A stretch of DNA of 64,000 nt from Rhynochetos jubatus (Eukaryota; Chordata; Aves; Eurypygiformes; Rhynochetidae). The notes below the pieces were generated by a model. The model saw only the letters and a list, made by a program, of their open reading frames with translations, did no database searches and was not told where the DNA came from. Position 1 is the stretch's first letter, and each line of letters opens with the position of its first letter. The stretch lies in assembly GCA_027574665.1 (NCBI GenBank), contig CM050690.1, positions 37,725,165-37,789,164 on the forward strand, given 5' to 3'. Position numbers and translations under genes: made by a program. Of the stretch, positions 41,040 to 53,682 are shown piece by piece.

Positions 41040-41270
41040 TTCTTTTAAAATATATATACTTCTAATCTTTAATATAAAGATTTATATAAAATATATATAA
41101 TACTTTATCCTATAATTTCATCATTTATAATAGTATAATTTTACAAATTATAATTTTAATTTATATCTCTAATAGTAAATATTTAATTTTTAATATAGGA
41201 ATGTTTTTAATATAGCAATGCAGCTATATGAAATACATAAAGTATTTTATATATATACTTTATTGCATAA
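41040..41270. repeat. A/T-rich low-complexity tract
   Basis: About 230 bases almost without G or C, dominated by TATATA, TTTAATAT and AATTATAA words on both strands. It may act as an unwinding or matrix-attachment element, but the sequence alone does not show this. Confidence 0.7.
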
Positions 41271-43031
41271 AGTAGCAACACTGCAATGCATCCTGTGAAA
41301 AAAATCATTCCCTGAGCTGGAAGCACTGATGAAAGAGTGCTCAATGGGGTTGCTGATACATGCTTAGTACTTCGTCTTGGTCTTCAAAAGGTTTTCAAAA
41401 TATTGATGCTGTGGCTTTCCATGGTTGTGAGTCGCGAGAAAAATCCATACCATTATTTATTTTATCTCTCTTTCTTTGCCTGTTCCAAATCCTAGCAGTG
41501 GACCAGAGCGTCAACACATTCACTCAGTTGGTGATCCTCCTGTGGAGACCCCGGGAAAAGCTAAAGTGCTCCATGCCACAGCGAGAGCAGCGATGATTTC
41601 ACCAACTGCCCTTCATGGAGAGAGCGCAGCCCTTGGGGGGCTGGCAGCATGCCACATCAGAGCAGGGAAGGTATAATTTACACACTGCCATGCAAGCTCC
41701 AGCAAATCAGTCTCATGGCAAGCAAGCGCAGCAGTTCAGTCTTCACAAACTCCCAGCAGAGCAGCAAATACATACATACTCAACTAAATGCCACAACTGT
41801 ATGGGCTGAACCTGAATATGTTATGTTCAGTTAAAAAAAAAAAATGGGGTGGGGGGAGAATATTAATATTTCCATTGTGGGGTTGTTTTTTTTTCTGTTC
41901 ACTAACTGTCTGTTTACCATAAATTAGACCTGCTGAGAGTGTGATGCTGAGCAACCCATATGGCAAATACTCAACTGAGAGATGTGAAAGGAAAATCACT
42001 TTTTTCTTTCTGAATTATATCAAGTCCCTTTATTTAGAAAGCCTTGTTTAATAGCAAATGCCAAGAAACAACCCTTTGAATGCTATTTAAGTAGAGAACA
42101 AGAGGCTAGAAACTTTTTAGACAAAAAGAAAAAAACACGTTCAGTAGATTATCGTTCAGTACATACGACACTTGACAAAACCCAGCACTTAAATCTGTGC
42201 TCATTTGAGATTTTTGGATTTAAAACACAATTACAGGAGTTCCTGGTTGTTTAACTACCATTTATTCAAACTCATCCCCAAATACTTTTTCAGCTAAAAC
42301 AATACACAGCTAGCCTAAGTCCATGTTGTTATAACAACCGAAGAGCTGACCTAACAGTTTCTATTTTGGGTACAAAATTAATCTATTCCAAACTTTTTAC
42401 TTTCTAGTCTATGACAAACACTCAGAGAATGAACTAGCATACTCAAATGTCTGGCATCTATGACACCTAAAAAAAATTAAATTCTGAGTGTGGAAACCAG
42501 GCAGAGATTGCTGACTATATCTCTGTCGATCTTACCATGGCGGGGGGGAAAAGAAGATGGGAATGCAAGGAGATTCCCTGTGGACCCTGTTTACTCTTAC
42601 CTTTCCCTTACTGTAAGACTACATCGTATTTTTTGTTTCTTCTCACACAACCCTGTCGCAGCCTGAGCGAGGGATGAGGAAGAGTCATGTTTTATTAACA
42701 TTAATTGAAATGTGAGCAAGAGAAAGGCAAGAACAGGAGCAAGAAAGAAATGCTGACACGCAGTGAGGTTACAGAATATCTAGTCGTGAGAAGTGTCCTT
42801 CTGTAAAGAGAACCAGAACTGGCAATAAATAGGTAACAACTAATAGCTTTTGTCAGCAAAGGTAAAATCCAGGGTAGGAGAGATTTTCTTCAACTGGTTT
42901 CAATGTTCACACAAAGTAAGAAGAAAAATCATCTGGCAATGAAGACAGGTAATTCTGTCAGACTCTGATTTTACTACTAACTCAACAGTCCTGTTGGACC
43001 TGAAGCAAAGAATCAAGCAATCCGTATTCAG

Positions 43032-43660
43032 ATTCATAGAATCACAGAATCATCGAATGGTTTGGGTTGGGAGGCACCTTAAAGACCATCTAGTTCCAAC
43101 CCCCCTGCCATGGGCAGGGACACCTTCCACTAGACCAGGTTGCTCAAAGCCTCATCCAGCCTGGCCTGGAACACTTCCAGGGATGGGGCATCCACAGCTT
43201 CTCTGGGCAACCTCTTCCAGTGCCTCACCACCCTCTCTGGGAAGAACTTCTTCCTGATGCCCAATCTAAATCTACTCACTTTAAGTTTAAACCCATTACC
43301 CCTTATCCTGTCACTACAGATCTTTGTAAAAAGTCTCCCCCAGCTTTCTTCTCGGCCCCCTTCAGGTACTGGAAGGTGCTATAAGGTCTCCCCAGAGCCT
43401 TCTCTTCTAACAACACTAATTCTCTCAGCCTGTCCCCATAGGAGAGCTGCTCCAGCCCTTTGAGCAACTTTGTGGCCTCCTCTGGAGTCATTCCAACCAG
43501 CCGATAACCTTCTGATGTTGGCGGCCCCAGAGCCGGACGCAGTACTCCAGGTGGGGTCTCACAAGAGCAGAGTAGAGGGGGAGAATCCCCTCCCTCGACC
43601 TGCTGGCCACTCTTCCCTGGACACAGCCCAGGATGCAGTTGGCTTTCTGGGCTGAAATTA
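43032..43660 (-). mobile_element. CR1 LINE 3' fragment (sense to PRUNE2)
   Basis: This is a minus-strand CR1 copy of about 630 bases. Its coding remnant reads [33 protein letters not shown] and RLRELVLLEEKALGRP in the CR1 ORF2 C-terminus, with at least one frame change. On the plus strand the 3' end begins ATTCATAGAATCACAGAATC, the complement of the CR1 tail. The GGACACCTTCCACTAGACCA and TCTTCCTGATGCCC words are typical CR1 3' sequence. The 5' end is truncated, as is usual for CR1. It lies inside the giant intron. Confidence 0.95.
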
Positions 43661-45989
43661 TTAATTTCATTCATTATTTCTTTCTTACAGAACTGACAAT
43701 AACATTGTCTCAAATGTGAAAGGGTTGTATATACGCCTGAATTCCCTATCCCTACAATAAAAATACTGTGATTTTTCTTTTTTTAGGGTAGAGAAAACAG
43801 TCAGCTGCCATAGTTTATATGTGGCATAAACTTAGTGACCCCCAAAAACTTCTTCCTGTTTTGTATCAGCGTAAGTGCTGTGTTCATCTTCTGTTCAGAA
43901 AGAAAGGGGACTGTAAGAATCCTGGAAGGCAGCTGGTCCAATATGCGTAAGAAGTTCTGATACACTGACAGCGATCTGATCACAGCTGAAGAAAGTATCC
44001 TGTTCTACCTTTTTTTACCTAAAGAGTACTGAGAACTCCATAGCTTTGTGTAAAACCACAAGAATTATGCTAGCATAAGAAAGATACTTCCTACTCTTTT
44101 TATCATAATCAATATATTCAATCTGTACTTAGCAAGTTTGGTTAAAGATATTGTAATTATTTCAGAAATGGGGCAATTTCAGGTCTAAAAATAATATATT
44201 AATACATCTAATTTCTTATCAAGAAAAGTAATGTAAGGATCTATCCCTAAAGCAGTGCAAAATTATTTGGATTGAATCTTTATCTGATATTTTATATATC
44301 AAGTCTATACAGAAAGGGAAAAATGGTATTTTTCCCAGAAGATTTTTTTTTTCTGTGAATAACATTCATGCAGCAGGTTTATGATGTAAACTGCATTTTG
44401 TTAGAAAAGCATAGAAGCTGTGAATAGTTCTGCATACAGAATCATTGATCTTTCTAAGAATAACTTTATCCGTCTCCTAGAAAGAAAGAAAAATTGCATT
44501 CTTTGGTAGAATTACAGCTGGTGTTCTTAGCTACGCTGAATTTGAGTACCTAATAGGGGCTGAAGGGTTTCAACTTGAATAATTTTGTATTTTTTTAATC
44601 CCTGCATTATAAAGAAATATATTAGACTGCATATAAAATTAAATAATCTTTGAAGTTTTCAGTCAGAGAAAACACTTAACTTCAAGTACGACTGAGGGTC
44701 TACACAGAATGAAAAGAAAGATCTTTCCTCTCATCGTCAAACAAGAGAACATAAATGCTGAAAAAATCTTACAGAGCACTTGATCGGACTAGTTCAAAAT
44801 TCTGAAATGTTCCTACACCTTAAAATAACCAACAGCTTCAGGACTAGACTCCTGATACACAGCAGAAGGTAAAAAACGCAATTGTGTATGCTAAAAACAC
44901 AGGCTATCACAATGTTTACAAGTGTTAAGCATTCACTTACATTCCAGTGCAGAAGATGTTTTATGCACACGCTTTGCCAAAACAGATGGAACAAAATTAA
45001 TATTTCAAGACACCGCAGACATATTTTGTTGGTTTTCTGCATCAAAATATCACTATTCTAAATAAATATTGCATTATTATGAATATGGAGTTTAGGGTCT
45101 TTTTACATTTCTAAATGAAAAGCACAAAACCCAGACATTTGCTTAGACTCTCTCTGCATGCCTCTGTCATGTCCTGTGGACAGAATTGCTGTCTTCCACA
45201 GTAATGCAACACTAGCACTAGCAAGCCTAAAAGAAGTCCTTTTACTTACAGCTGGAATGATACTGTAATCTTGATCAACAGTTTAATAAAGTTCTAATAA
45301 AGTTGTATCCCAGACAATAGCAAAGAAAAAACATAAACTGGATAGCGGAAAATAAAATTTAATTCTTCTGTGATGTTTGTATTGTTGCTATCCCTATTAT
45401 CAGTTCCTATAGTTTCATGCATTACGGCCAGATCTTAAAATACTAAAAGTCCAATTTTGGCTTTATATTCAAACTTTTTAAAAGTGTATTGTATTTCACA
45501 GAAAAATAACCTCTTTTTATGCTGAACATTTCTTAAAACAGCACCTCCTGCTGTCAGTGTCTGTGCCCCATGAGCAGCTGAACTGAGATGCTACTGACAA
45601 GAACTAGAAGAGTACACAAATGATAAATTAGTCAGCTTTGTAGAAGTCAGGAATGCAGTCCAATAACGATACTGTAGATGACAGTATTTTATTTAGCTGA
45701 GAGATAGTACAGATTATACAGCTGTTATTTCATAAAGAAACTATGGTCATTTATTTAAACACATTTCGTAAATGATAAAAAAGAAAACACACTTTAGCTT
45801 CTTGAGCAATGTACTTGTCAACACTGGCATATTTTTACTGTAATGTTAGTAGATTCATCTAATATCTGTGCTTATTAAAAAAAGTCTCATAGTTATTTTG
45901 TTTATTAGCTTTTGAACTAAGATGGAACAAAACCAGTAAAGGCAAATCATCAACAATAGCATGGGCCAGATTTAGACCAATTCAGACCA

Positions 45990-46169
45990 GGAAGTACTTA
46001 AAACAGCCTAAGGATCTCCCCACCAGTTTCCTTCCATACAGTTAGAGACAAGTAACTAGCTACAACAGAGAATTCAGCAAGTCTGCCTCAACTCTCCACA
46101 CCTTGTCTTGTATTCATTACAACCCAGGTACTTTGGCTGACCTAAGGCATCAACAGAACAGCTATTGTC
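45990..46169. repeat. Dispersed repeat, copy A
   Basis: This copy shares long words with copy B at 46674-46843, including ATCTCCCCACCAGTTTC, GAATTCAGCA, TCTCCACACC and TGTATTCATTACAAC, then CAACAGAACAGCTAT, in the same order and orientation. Similarity is roughly four in five bases by eye. The repeat family was not recognised. Confidence 0.8.
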
Positions 46170-46449
46170 ACAAATTATAACAGATGATGTCTATCCAGTT
46201 TCTTCAGACACTGAAATAAACTGAAATCCGACATACATATCATCGCATTGTATACCTTGTGCATTCTTAAAGAGATACTGCAAGTGGAAACTCTCCGAAG
46301 CTTCTGTTTTACTATGCTATGACAGCAGTATAGAATAAAGTAATCAAATACATCTTGCAAAAGTGACCATTGAATCGCTATTTAATGATTTAAGCACAGG
46401 CTGAATTGGGCTGGTTGATAAATATAACAGTCTTGACCAGTTTTACAGG

Positions 46450-46560
46450 TTCACATCTTTCTCACATCAGAAGGGACCATAATGAACACCTTGCCTCCCA
46501 TCCTACATGACTGCATGCAGACACACCTCACTGAGTATGGGAACTTTAGCTCTTAACCAC
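46450..46560. repeat. Possible ancient CR1-like fragment
   Basis: The words CAGAAGGGACCATAATGAACA and CCTCCCATCCTACATGACTG resemble the degraded 3' end of ancient amniote CR1 copies (AGAAGGGACCATTNTGATCA type). The match is from memory and weak. It lies between the two copies of the 45990/46674 repeat. Confidence 0.35.
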
Positions 46561-46673
46561 CCTCACATCATCTTCTGGCAGGGATCTCATCTTGCTTTAA
46601 AACTATAAGCAATCCTGACAATCATTGTAATCAATGTCGGTTTTGTTGTCATTTGATTTCACACAGTTGATTA

Positions 46674-46843
46674 GGAAACACTTAAACCAAGTTAAGCATC
46701 TCCCCACCAGTTTCATTTTGTACCTTTAGAGACAAGCAACTAACTACAACACAGAATTCAGCAGGTCTGCCTCAGCTCTCCACACCCTGGGTTGTATTCA
46801 TTACAACTGGGGTACCTAAGGCGTCGTCAACAGAACAGCTATC
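46674..46843. repeat. Dispersed repeat, copy B
   Basis: This is the second copy of the segment at 45990-46169, 684 bases downstream in direct orientation. Flanking sequence on neither side appears to match, so the duplicated unit is about 170 to 180 bases. Confidence 0.8.
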
Positions 46844-48486
46844 ATCCTCCAGAACGTGGCAGTGCCACATATAAACATGACTATGGTATTTACATTAATG
46901 CATGTTTGGCTGAATTACTCAGTTCTATAAGGTGATGACTTAACACTCCTAATGCTTCTAAAAAAGCCGATGGAAGTATGTTCAAGCTTTGTGTAGCATG
47001 TATGTATGTTATACATTTTCCTACAGGCAGATCTCACACACTGACATTTTAAGACCTTAATTAAAGTTGATTTATATACAAATGGTATGTTTTCAACTCT
47101 CAGAAATGATGTATTTAATGTTTTATTTTTAAACACAATTAAAAAATAATATATAAATATATACATACTGCAAATGTAATACAGATAACAAATTCATTTA
47201 AGCCCATTTATGCACATTAGTGACACACCATGTGGCAGAAAGACTAGGACTACAAGAAGACCCCTTGGCGATTTATTTTATATTAAATCCCTAATGGCCT
47301 CTTCTCATCTTTGCAAAAATATGCACAAAAGTCCAGACTATGCAGCCATTGAAATGAATGGTTATTTATTTGCTAAACAAGAACCCTATGTTTAATGTTC
47401 CTTAGACATAAGGTAGTCTGCAAAAGTCGCATTCCTACAGCTCCATACATCATTTATTTTACATACCCTAACTTCTCACAACAGGCATCAGAAAAATATC
47501 TCTGAATAGCATTGCTATTCTAAGTTGCTGAGAATTTTGTTTCCAGTTCCATTACAGGAAGATTAAATGTTAACATGTTTACTTGGTGTTTCTTCTTGTT
47601 TTGTTTTTAGCATTAAAAACAAATTCATGGACCAATCTGATGCCATTTAAAATATATTTATATTTATACTGCAAGAAAAAAGTTCTCGAATACGTAACTA
47701 TGGTCCAACCATTACAGACAGACATCAAAAGTTCAAACCTTCCAACAAACATTGCAGTCTTACTTAACTATGTGCAGTAGTCTCCCTAGCACTTGTTTGA
47801 CACACTCTGAGACATATATTCTTAGAGAGAATTATTAAAAGCATCTCTTTTCATAATACACACATAAAATTGTCCAAATTAGTAACGTAGTTGCATGCCA
47901 TACTGCCACTGCAGAACAGCCCGAAAATTAAACTGTCTCTCCAAGATCAGCCTATTTCATCAGGAAGCACTCCCACTGTGTGCCCAAACCTTTCTAAGTT
48001 TCCTAAGTTAACGTTGCTGGACCAGCCACTGTGAGTTTCTCTGAGACACAGAGCCCCTAAGAGCAAAGTTGTTGCAAGAGCCAGAACTTCCCTTGGTACC
48101 ATCCTCAACACATTTGTACTACTAAATGCTACTTAAGGACAGCCATGCTCACTATGCCGGCACGAACTTGCAGGTCACTTTCTTGGGGCAACACCATCAG
48201 TGACTGCAGCCTCCACTGAGGCCCTGATATTTTCTCTAAACCTCTTGGTTGGCAAACCCATAGAGGTGACTCTGACCTCACAGTACCAACATACTACAAA
48301 ATCTCTACAACCTGGAAATTGTCTTTGAGAAGTGTTCAGATACCATGACCAGAAGCATGGACAAGAACAACAGACTGGTCAGCCTTCAGAATGCACGTAT
48401 TCCCTGGTCTGTAACAGTCACTAGCAGACAATCACAGACTCTTTGCCTTGTTTTCAACTGACTGCCCTGCTTCTCCCTGGAGAAAC

Positions 48487-48540
48487 TTGATTTTCTATCT
48501 TCATTTGATTTTCTATCTTCACTTGATTTTCTATCATCCT
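48487..48540. repeat. 18-base tandem repeat, three units
   Basis: The unit TTGATTTTCTATCTTCAT is repeated three times head to tail. The second unit differs at its last base and the third at three to four bases near its end. It is a small minisatellite. Confidence 0.9.
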
Positions 48541-51038
48541 AAACTGCTGCAAGTTCTGTGAGCAGTTAGAAAAAATTGTCATGAATCAAGATTAAGGACT
48601 TAGTCCAACAAACACATTATTAAGCTACAATATCATGGGGCATTTCAACTAAACTGAACACTCATGAGAGCTGGATTGTTCTCCTGGTGCGCTAGACTTA
48701 AGGAAGCAGAGAATATTCACTTTACAAAGGAAGTATTCCGATCTCAGGAAAAAAAATTACTTCACACAAAGTCACATTGAGAAGATATTTCTCATTTCCA
48801 AGAGAATTCCAGCAGAGAACAAGCAAAATATACTCTCTGAGTATAGTATAATGCAACAGAAATTAACTAACGTATGTACTGAATGCACTGCTACAATATC
48901 ATGAGTAATCATTATTATGACTTGGGGAAACTTTCTGGCCAAGGCAACAAAAATAACTGTGATCTGGCCGCTGTCACTTTTCTGTCACTCTTGAAGCAAT
49001 GTTGCTATGAATGTGAAATCCAAGTACCCTAACACCCTGGCAGCCAGCCCCTGGGGACACAGGTCTGACTTCAACTTACTGTTTTAATGCCACCTAAATC
49101 CAGGAAGCCTCAATCCAAAGGCAGTTACCTATAGAAATACAAAGCTGCCTATAGGCTCTTACAGAAGCCTACACACACCCACACGAAATGCCTTCCCTGC
49201 CTTTATCACTACTGACAACGATCTATTCCTTTAATACGGGAAAGATGCACTTTTATCAAGACACTGAAGAATGAGTCAGTTGACTATTAGTAAGACAACA
49301 GACAATGGATGTAAATCACACACTGTTGATTGGTATCAGTATGTACATACAAACAAAGCACCAAGATCAACTGCCCTACTATTTTTGCATTCATGTCTTT
49401 CTTCATGAGAAACTGGAGAGCAGGACTGTACCCACATGTGTCCTACATGTCTGAGTACTGCTATGCAATTGTCCTAGAAGTAACTGTGAGTATTAATTTA
49501 CAATTGATGACTTATTAGTTACCATCATTTCCTTCCTTACAGAAATTTAGAAAACATTCCCACAGATACTAGAAAATCTGTTTCTAGTATCTAATAAAAA
49601 CAGAGTTTATAGCAACAAGTCTAACAAAAGCTTCAATTAATTTAAATTCATGGCACATTTATGGCTTTATTTATGGAGGGGAAACTGAGGAAAAAGTTTA
49701 TTTATTTAATATGGGAAATCAGCAGCAGAGAAAGGAAAGGAGCTTAGCTTCAGGTCAAGACTTTGCTAAAAAGAGCATCCACCCTCTCAAGAACAGAGAA
49801 TTTTTTCAGAATCTACTTTTAATAAAGATCTGTAAAATCTGTTATAAAAACAGGAATAAGAAAAATTTAGAATTATTTGAGTATGTGCCACGGAGGTATG
49901 ACATTTGTTAGAAAACCAGACTTTCTGATCTCTGCATTTTATATTGTGAAACTGACTGAAATCAGAGCTTGACCATTGAGCTACAACACTTTCACTCTTC
50001 ATGATACATATCCAAAACAGCAGGAGATGCATGCTTGTGAACAACATACTCTACTCAACTATAACCATATAATCATCTTTGTTCTTAGCAATATCAGCTT
50101 AATGTTAGATCATTGAACCAAAGCAAATAATGAAGCCTATAGAAAGTACTTTAATGAAAAATACTTTTGCGTACCTGTTGATTCAAGAAAAAAAGAAATT
50201 TCACTTTGTGAGATTTCTGAAAATGCAAACACATTAGAGATTAAACACCTGCAGCAAAGCCAAGCCTGTTGTGCATGTTCCCTTAATATTTAATCAGATA
50301 ATGTCTGTAGAGTACTTCAAGGACGAGTAACAAACTACCATCATTATTGCTGAGAAAATCCTGAGGTCATTACAGTTTGTGTATTCTGGGTTCATAACAG
50401 AATTCTAAACTGAATAGACAGGTCTGGACAGTTTTGCCTAGAATTCATTTATATGTATTTTGTTTCTGATACTGGATGAAGTAACTAGTGATGAATGTTT
50501 TCACAAACTATCCCCTTTACCATCGTGCATACCACATAATCCCTGGTTCTAATGATAGCAAGTAAAAAAGGTCTTCTGCTGCTCAAGCACAGTAAATCAA
50601 GGAGTTCAGAAAACATTTGAACAACAGGCAGTAATGCAGCAAACACAAAACTGATCTCCATCCCAACTGTGAAATTGAGTCCTTTTAGTACGAAGTGTGA
50701 CATTGTAAACATTGTAACTAGAAAAACCAGTTAAATCCCTCAAAAATTAGCTCTTTCCGCAGTAAACCATTCATAGCAAAACAGCAGAGAGCAAAAAGTG
50801 AAGAGCGATACCTGTAACTTCCAGAAAAATACCATCAAAAATGCTAGTAATAAATTTACATAAGAGATTAGGATTAAAAGCCAGCTAACATCAGTAAAAC
50901 ACTGATCAGTTTATTCTTTCTACATGTAACTCAATCTCCTTTTTATTCCATGATGGCTACTACGTATGTCCTAAGAAAAACAATTATGAAACATTTATTG
51001 CTTGACCACTAGATCTTGACAATCCTTGAACAAAGCGT

Positions 51039-51043
51039 GTCAG
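51039..51043. repeat. Target-site duplication, left (GTCAG)
   Basis: GTCAG immediately precedes the 5' LTR and recurs at 54282-54286 immediately after the 3' LTR. A length of five bases is usual for ERV-L-type integration. Confidence 0.75.
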
Positions 51044-51204
51044 CGTGCTGGTTTCAGGCTGGGATGAGCCAGCCCACAGCAGCCGAGGGGTTTTGTTTCA
51101 TTCCATGGTACATCAGGCCCAATAGTCAGGCTGGTGGCATGCACAGTTTGGAAGGCACGGAAGTGGCCCTGGGGACAGGAAGATTGTTAAAGCTTTGGGG
51201 CTAC
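51044..51204 (+). repeat. 5' LTR remnant, copy 2
   Basis: It starts CGTGCTGGTTTCAGG, where the 3' LTR has TGTGCTGATTTCAGG, so the terminal TG has mutated to CG. It aligns with the 3' LTR from 53683 through TTTGTTTCATTC.ATGGTA and CATGCACAGTTTGG to about GGGCTAC, then breaks off into pol. About 440 bases of LTR are missing. Confidence 0.8.
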
Positions 51205-51234
51205 ATGGGGCAAGGTGGACGTTGCTAGATCCCA

Positions 51235-51897
51235 ATGGATGTGATCAACAAAATCGCAGCTATGTCCCCACAAAAGAGCAAAAAGGAAACACAAGCTTTC
51301 CTAGGCATTGTGGGTTGCTGGAGGGTGCATATTCCAAATCACGGACAAATTGTCAGCCCTCTCTATGCAGTGACCCAGAAAAAAAATTATTTAAGATGGC
51401 ACCCTGAGCAGCGACAAGCCTTTGAACAGATCAAGCAGGAGATCGTGCATGCAGCAGCCCTTGGACCAGTCCGGACAGGGCCAGAGGTAAAGAATGGGCT
51501 CTACACCGCAGCCAGGGAGAATGGCCCTACCTGGAGTCTCTGGCAGAAAGGACCAGGAGAGACCCAAGGTCGACTCCTAGGATTTTGGAGCCGGGGATAC
51601 AGACAATCTGAGGCCCACTACACTCTGACTGAAATAGAAATACTGTCAGCTTATGAGGGAATCCGATCTGCCTCAGAAGTGGTTGGAACTGAAGCACAGC
51701 TCCTCCTGGCACCTCGACTGCCAGTGCTGGGTTGGATGTTCAAAGGCAGAGTCTCCTCCACTCATCCTGCCACCAATGCTACGTGGAGTAAGTGGGCTGC
51801 CCTGATCACACGACGAGCTCGCATAGGAAATCCCAGTCAGCCAGGAATGTTGGAAGTGACCATGGACTGGACAGAGAGCAAAGATTTTGGGATGTAA
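51235..51897 (+). pseudogene. ERV-L pol fragment: reverse-transcriptase thumb and connection
   Basis: An open stretch of 220 codons carries SKKETQAFLGIVGCWR and PEQRQAFEQIKQEI, typical of the thumb/connection of ERV-L and other retroviral polymerases. GFWSRGYRQSEAHYTLTEIE follows in the connection. The catalytic YxDD region is absent because of the deletion at about 51204. The frame ends at a stop at 51897 and the following RNase H part is in another frame, so a frameshift lies between 51890 and 51935. Confidence 0.85.
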
Positions 51898-51931
51898 CCG
51901 GAGAAGGAGGTGAAGTGCCAAAAAGGCCCCT

Positions 51932-52342
51932 TTGTACAATAAATTGCCAGACAACGAGAAGCAATATGCCCTGTTCACTGATGGGTCCCCGCACATTGTA
52001 GGGAAACATCGGAGGTGGAAAGCTGCTGTGTGGAGTCCCATAGGACAAGTTGCAGAGACTGCAGAAGGACAAGGTGAATCCAGCCAGTTTGCAGAAGTAA
52101 AGGCCATCCAGCTGGCTTTGGATGTTGCTAAATGAGAGAAATGGCCAGTGCTGTACCTCTGCACTGACTCGTGGATGGTGGCGAATGCTCTGTGGGGGTG
52201 GCTGCAGCAGTGGAAACCGAGCAATTGGCAGCAGCGACGCAAATCCATCTGGGCTGCTGCGCTATGGCAGGACATTGCTTCCCAGCTAGATAACCTGGTC
52301 ATTAAAGTGTGTCACGTTGATGCCCATGTGCCCAGAAGTTGA
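51932..52342 (+). pseudogene. ERV-L RNase H remnant
   Basis: The four acidic active-site positions of retroviral RNase H are visible in order: D in LFTDGSP, E in FAEVKAIQLALD, D in LCTDSWMV and D in CHVDAHVP. Two in-frame stops break it, at 52133-52135 and at 52340-52342. It lies between the connection fragment and the integrase, the normal ERV-L order. Confidence 0.88.
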
Positions 52343-53328
52343 GCCCCTGAAGAACACCAGCACAATCAGAAGGTGGATCAAGCTGCTAAGATTGCAGTGG
52401 CTCAGGTAGATCTGGACTGGCAACATAAAGGTGAGCTGTTCATGGGTAGGTGGGGCCATGACACCTCAGGCCACCAAGGGGGCGATGCCATGTACAGATG
52501 GGCTCATGATCAAGGGGTGGACTTGACCATGGACGCTATTGCGCAGGTCATTCATGAATGTGAAACACGTGCTGCCATCAAACAAGCCAAGAGGGTAAAA
52601 CCTCTATGGTATGGGGGACGATGGCTGAAATATAAATATGGGGAGGCCTGGCAGGTTGACTTTACCATGCTCCCCAAAACCCGCCAGGGCAAGTACCATG
52701 TGCTCACAAGGGTGGAAGCAACCACTGGGTGGCTAGAAACATGTCCTGTGCCCCATGCCACTGCCCAAAATACTATCCTGGGACTTGAAAGGCAAGTCCT
52801 GTGGTGACATGGCACCCCAGAAAGGATTGAACCAGACTATGGACTCACTTCCAAAACAGCCTCATAGACACCTGGGCCAAAGAGCACGGCATTGAGTGGG
52901 TGTGTCACATCCCCTACCACGCACCAGCCTCCAGGAAGGTCGAACGGTGCAATGGGCTGTTAAAGACCACCCTGAGAGCAGTGGCGAGTGGAACTCCAAA
53001 ACATTGGCACACATATTTAGAAAAGGCCACTTGGTTAATTAACACCAGAGGATCTGTTGATCATGCTGGCCCTGCCCAATCACAACTTTCACGCACTGTA
53101 GAAGGAGATAAAGTCCCTGTAGTGCATGTTAAAAATACGTTGGGAAAGACAGTTTGGGTTACTCCTGCCTTGGGCAAAGGCAAACCCATCCATGGGATAG
53201 CTTTTGCTCAAGGTCCTGGGCATGCTTGGTGGGTAATGAGAGAAGATTGCAAAGTCCAATGTGTGCCACAAGGAGATTTGATTCTGGGAGAAAACAGTCC
53301 AAGAATTAAATTGCATGATGAACAATAA
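52343..53328 (+). pseudogene. ERV-L integrase remnant
   Basis: The zinc-binding region is seen as GHQGG...WAHDQG followed by HECETR; the second Cys of the HHCC motif appears to be Arg. The core shows the first Asp in WQVDFTMLP, a second Asp in EPDYGL and the Glu in KVERCNGLLKTTLRA. The C-terminal module continues through VWVTPALGKGK and CVPQGDLILGEN to a stop at 53326-53328. It is broken by a stop at 52805-52807, another stop near 52864 and a frame change before 52900. It is non-functional as it stands. Confidence 0.9.
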
Positions 53329-53667
53329 TTGCTGCAACTAACCTCTGTCCTGAGTTTTGTGTGGCAGGAATCACTACAGCAGAAGTCACCTGAACCTACA
53401 GAAGACAAGCCTTGCCAGAAGCGCAGCAGTGACCTGACCTGATCTGGCTTTGGCAGTCAACGATCCCACGCAACCCTTCCACCTTTCCTGTCCTGAGTCA
53501 CCCCCACACCTGATGGAACCTGAAGTCATGGACTAATGGACATTTTGCTAAAATGGTTCACAGACTAAGGGAACAATATCTGTGTGCGATGGGATGGGAA
53601 TGGAACAGCAGGTTAATGAGAATTTATGGAACAGCATGGGACTTGAGCATGACGTAAACAGCATGAA

Positions 53668-53682
53668 ACAAGGGATGGAGAA
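53668..53682 (+). other. Polypurine tract, copy 2
   Basis: AACAAGGGATGGAGAA lies immediately before the 3' LTR start (TGTGCTG). The matching place in copy 1 reads AATAAGGGGTGGAGAA. Position and composition fit the plus-strand primer of reverse transcription. Confidence 0.7.

Larger units (their letters stand above)
31791..43031. other. intron stretch without genes
   Basis: About 11 kb of A/T-rich intron with a run of 21 A at 34378-34398, a TA/CA microsatellite at 38710-38728, and an extremely A/T-rich tract at 41040-41270. A moderately G/C-rich patch at 41490-41680 has open frames with no recognisable family. No exon was recognised. Confidence 0.55.
43661..51038. other. intron stretch with old repeats, no genes
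   Basis: About 7.4 kb of A/T-rich intron. It contains the duplicated segment at 45990-46169 and 46674-46843, a possible ancient CR1-like piece at 46450-46560, and an 18-base tandem repeat at 48487-48540. Sequence at 47990-48330 is less A/T-rich but unassigned. No coding exon was recognised. Confidence 0.55.

Noticed and set aside
48487..48540. Short tandem repeat as a CRISPR-like array
   Set aside because: Units are directly adjacent with no spacers, and the genome is vertebrate.
53329..53682. Envelope gene in the ERV-L provirus
   Set aside because: Only about 350 bases separate the integrase stop from the 3' LTR, too short for env, and no open frame fits. Absence of env is normal for ERV-L.
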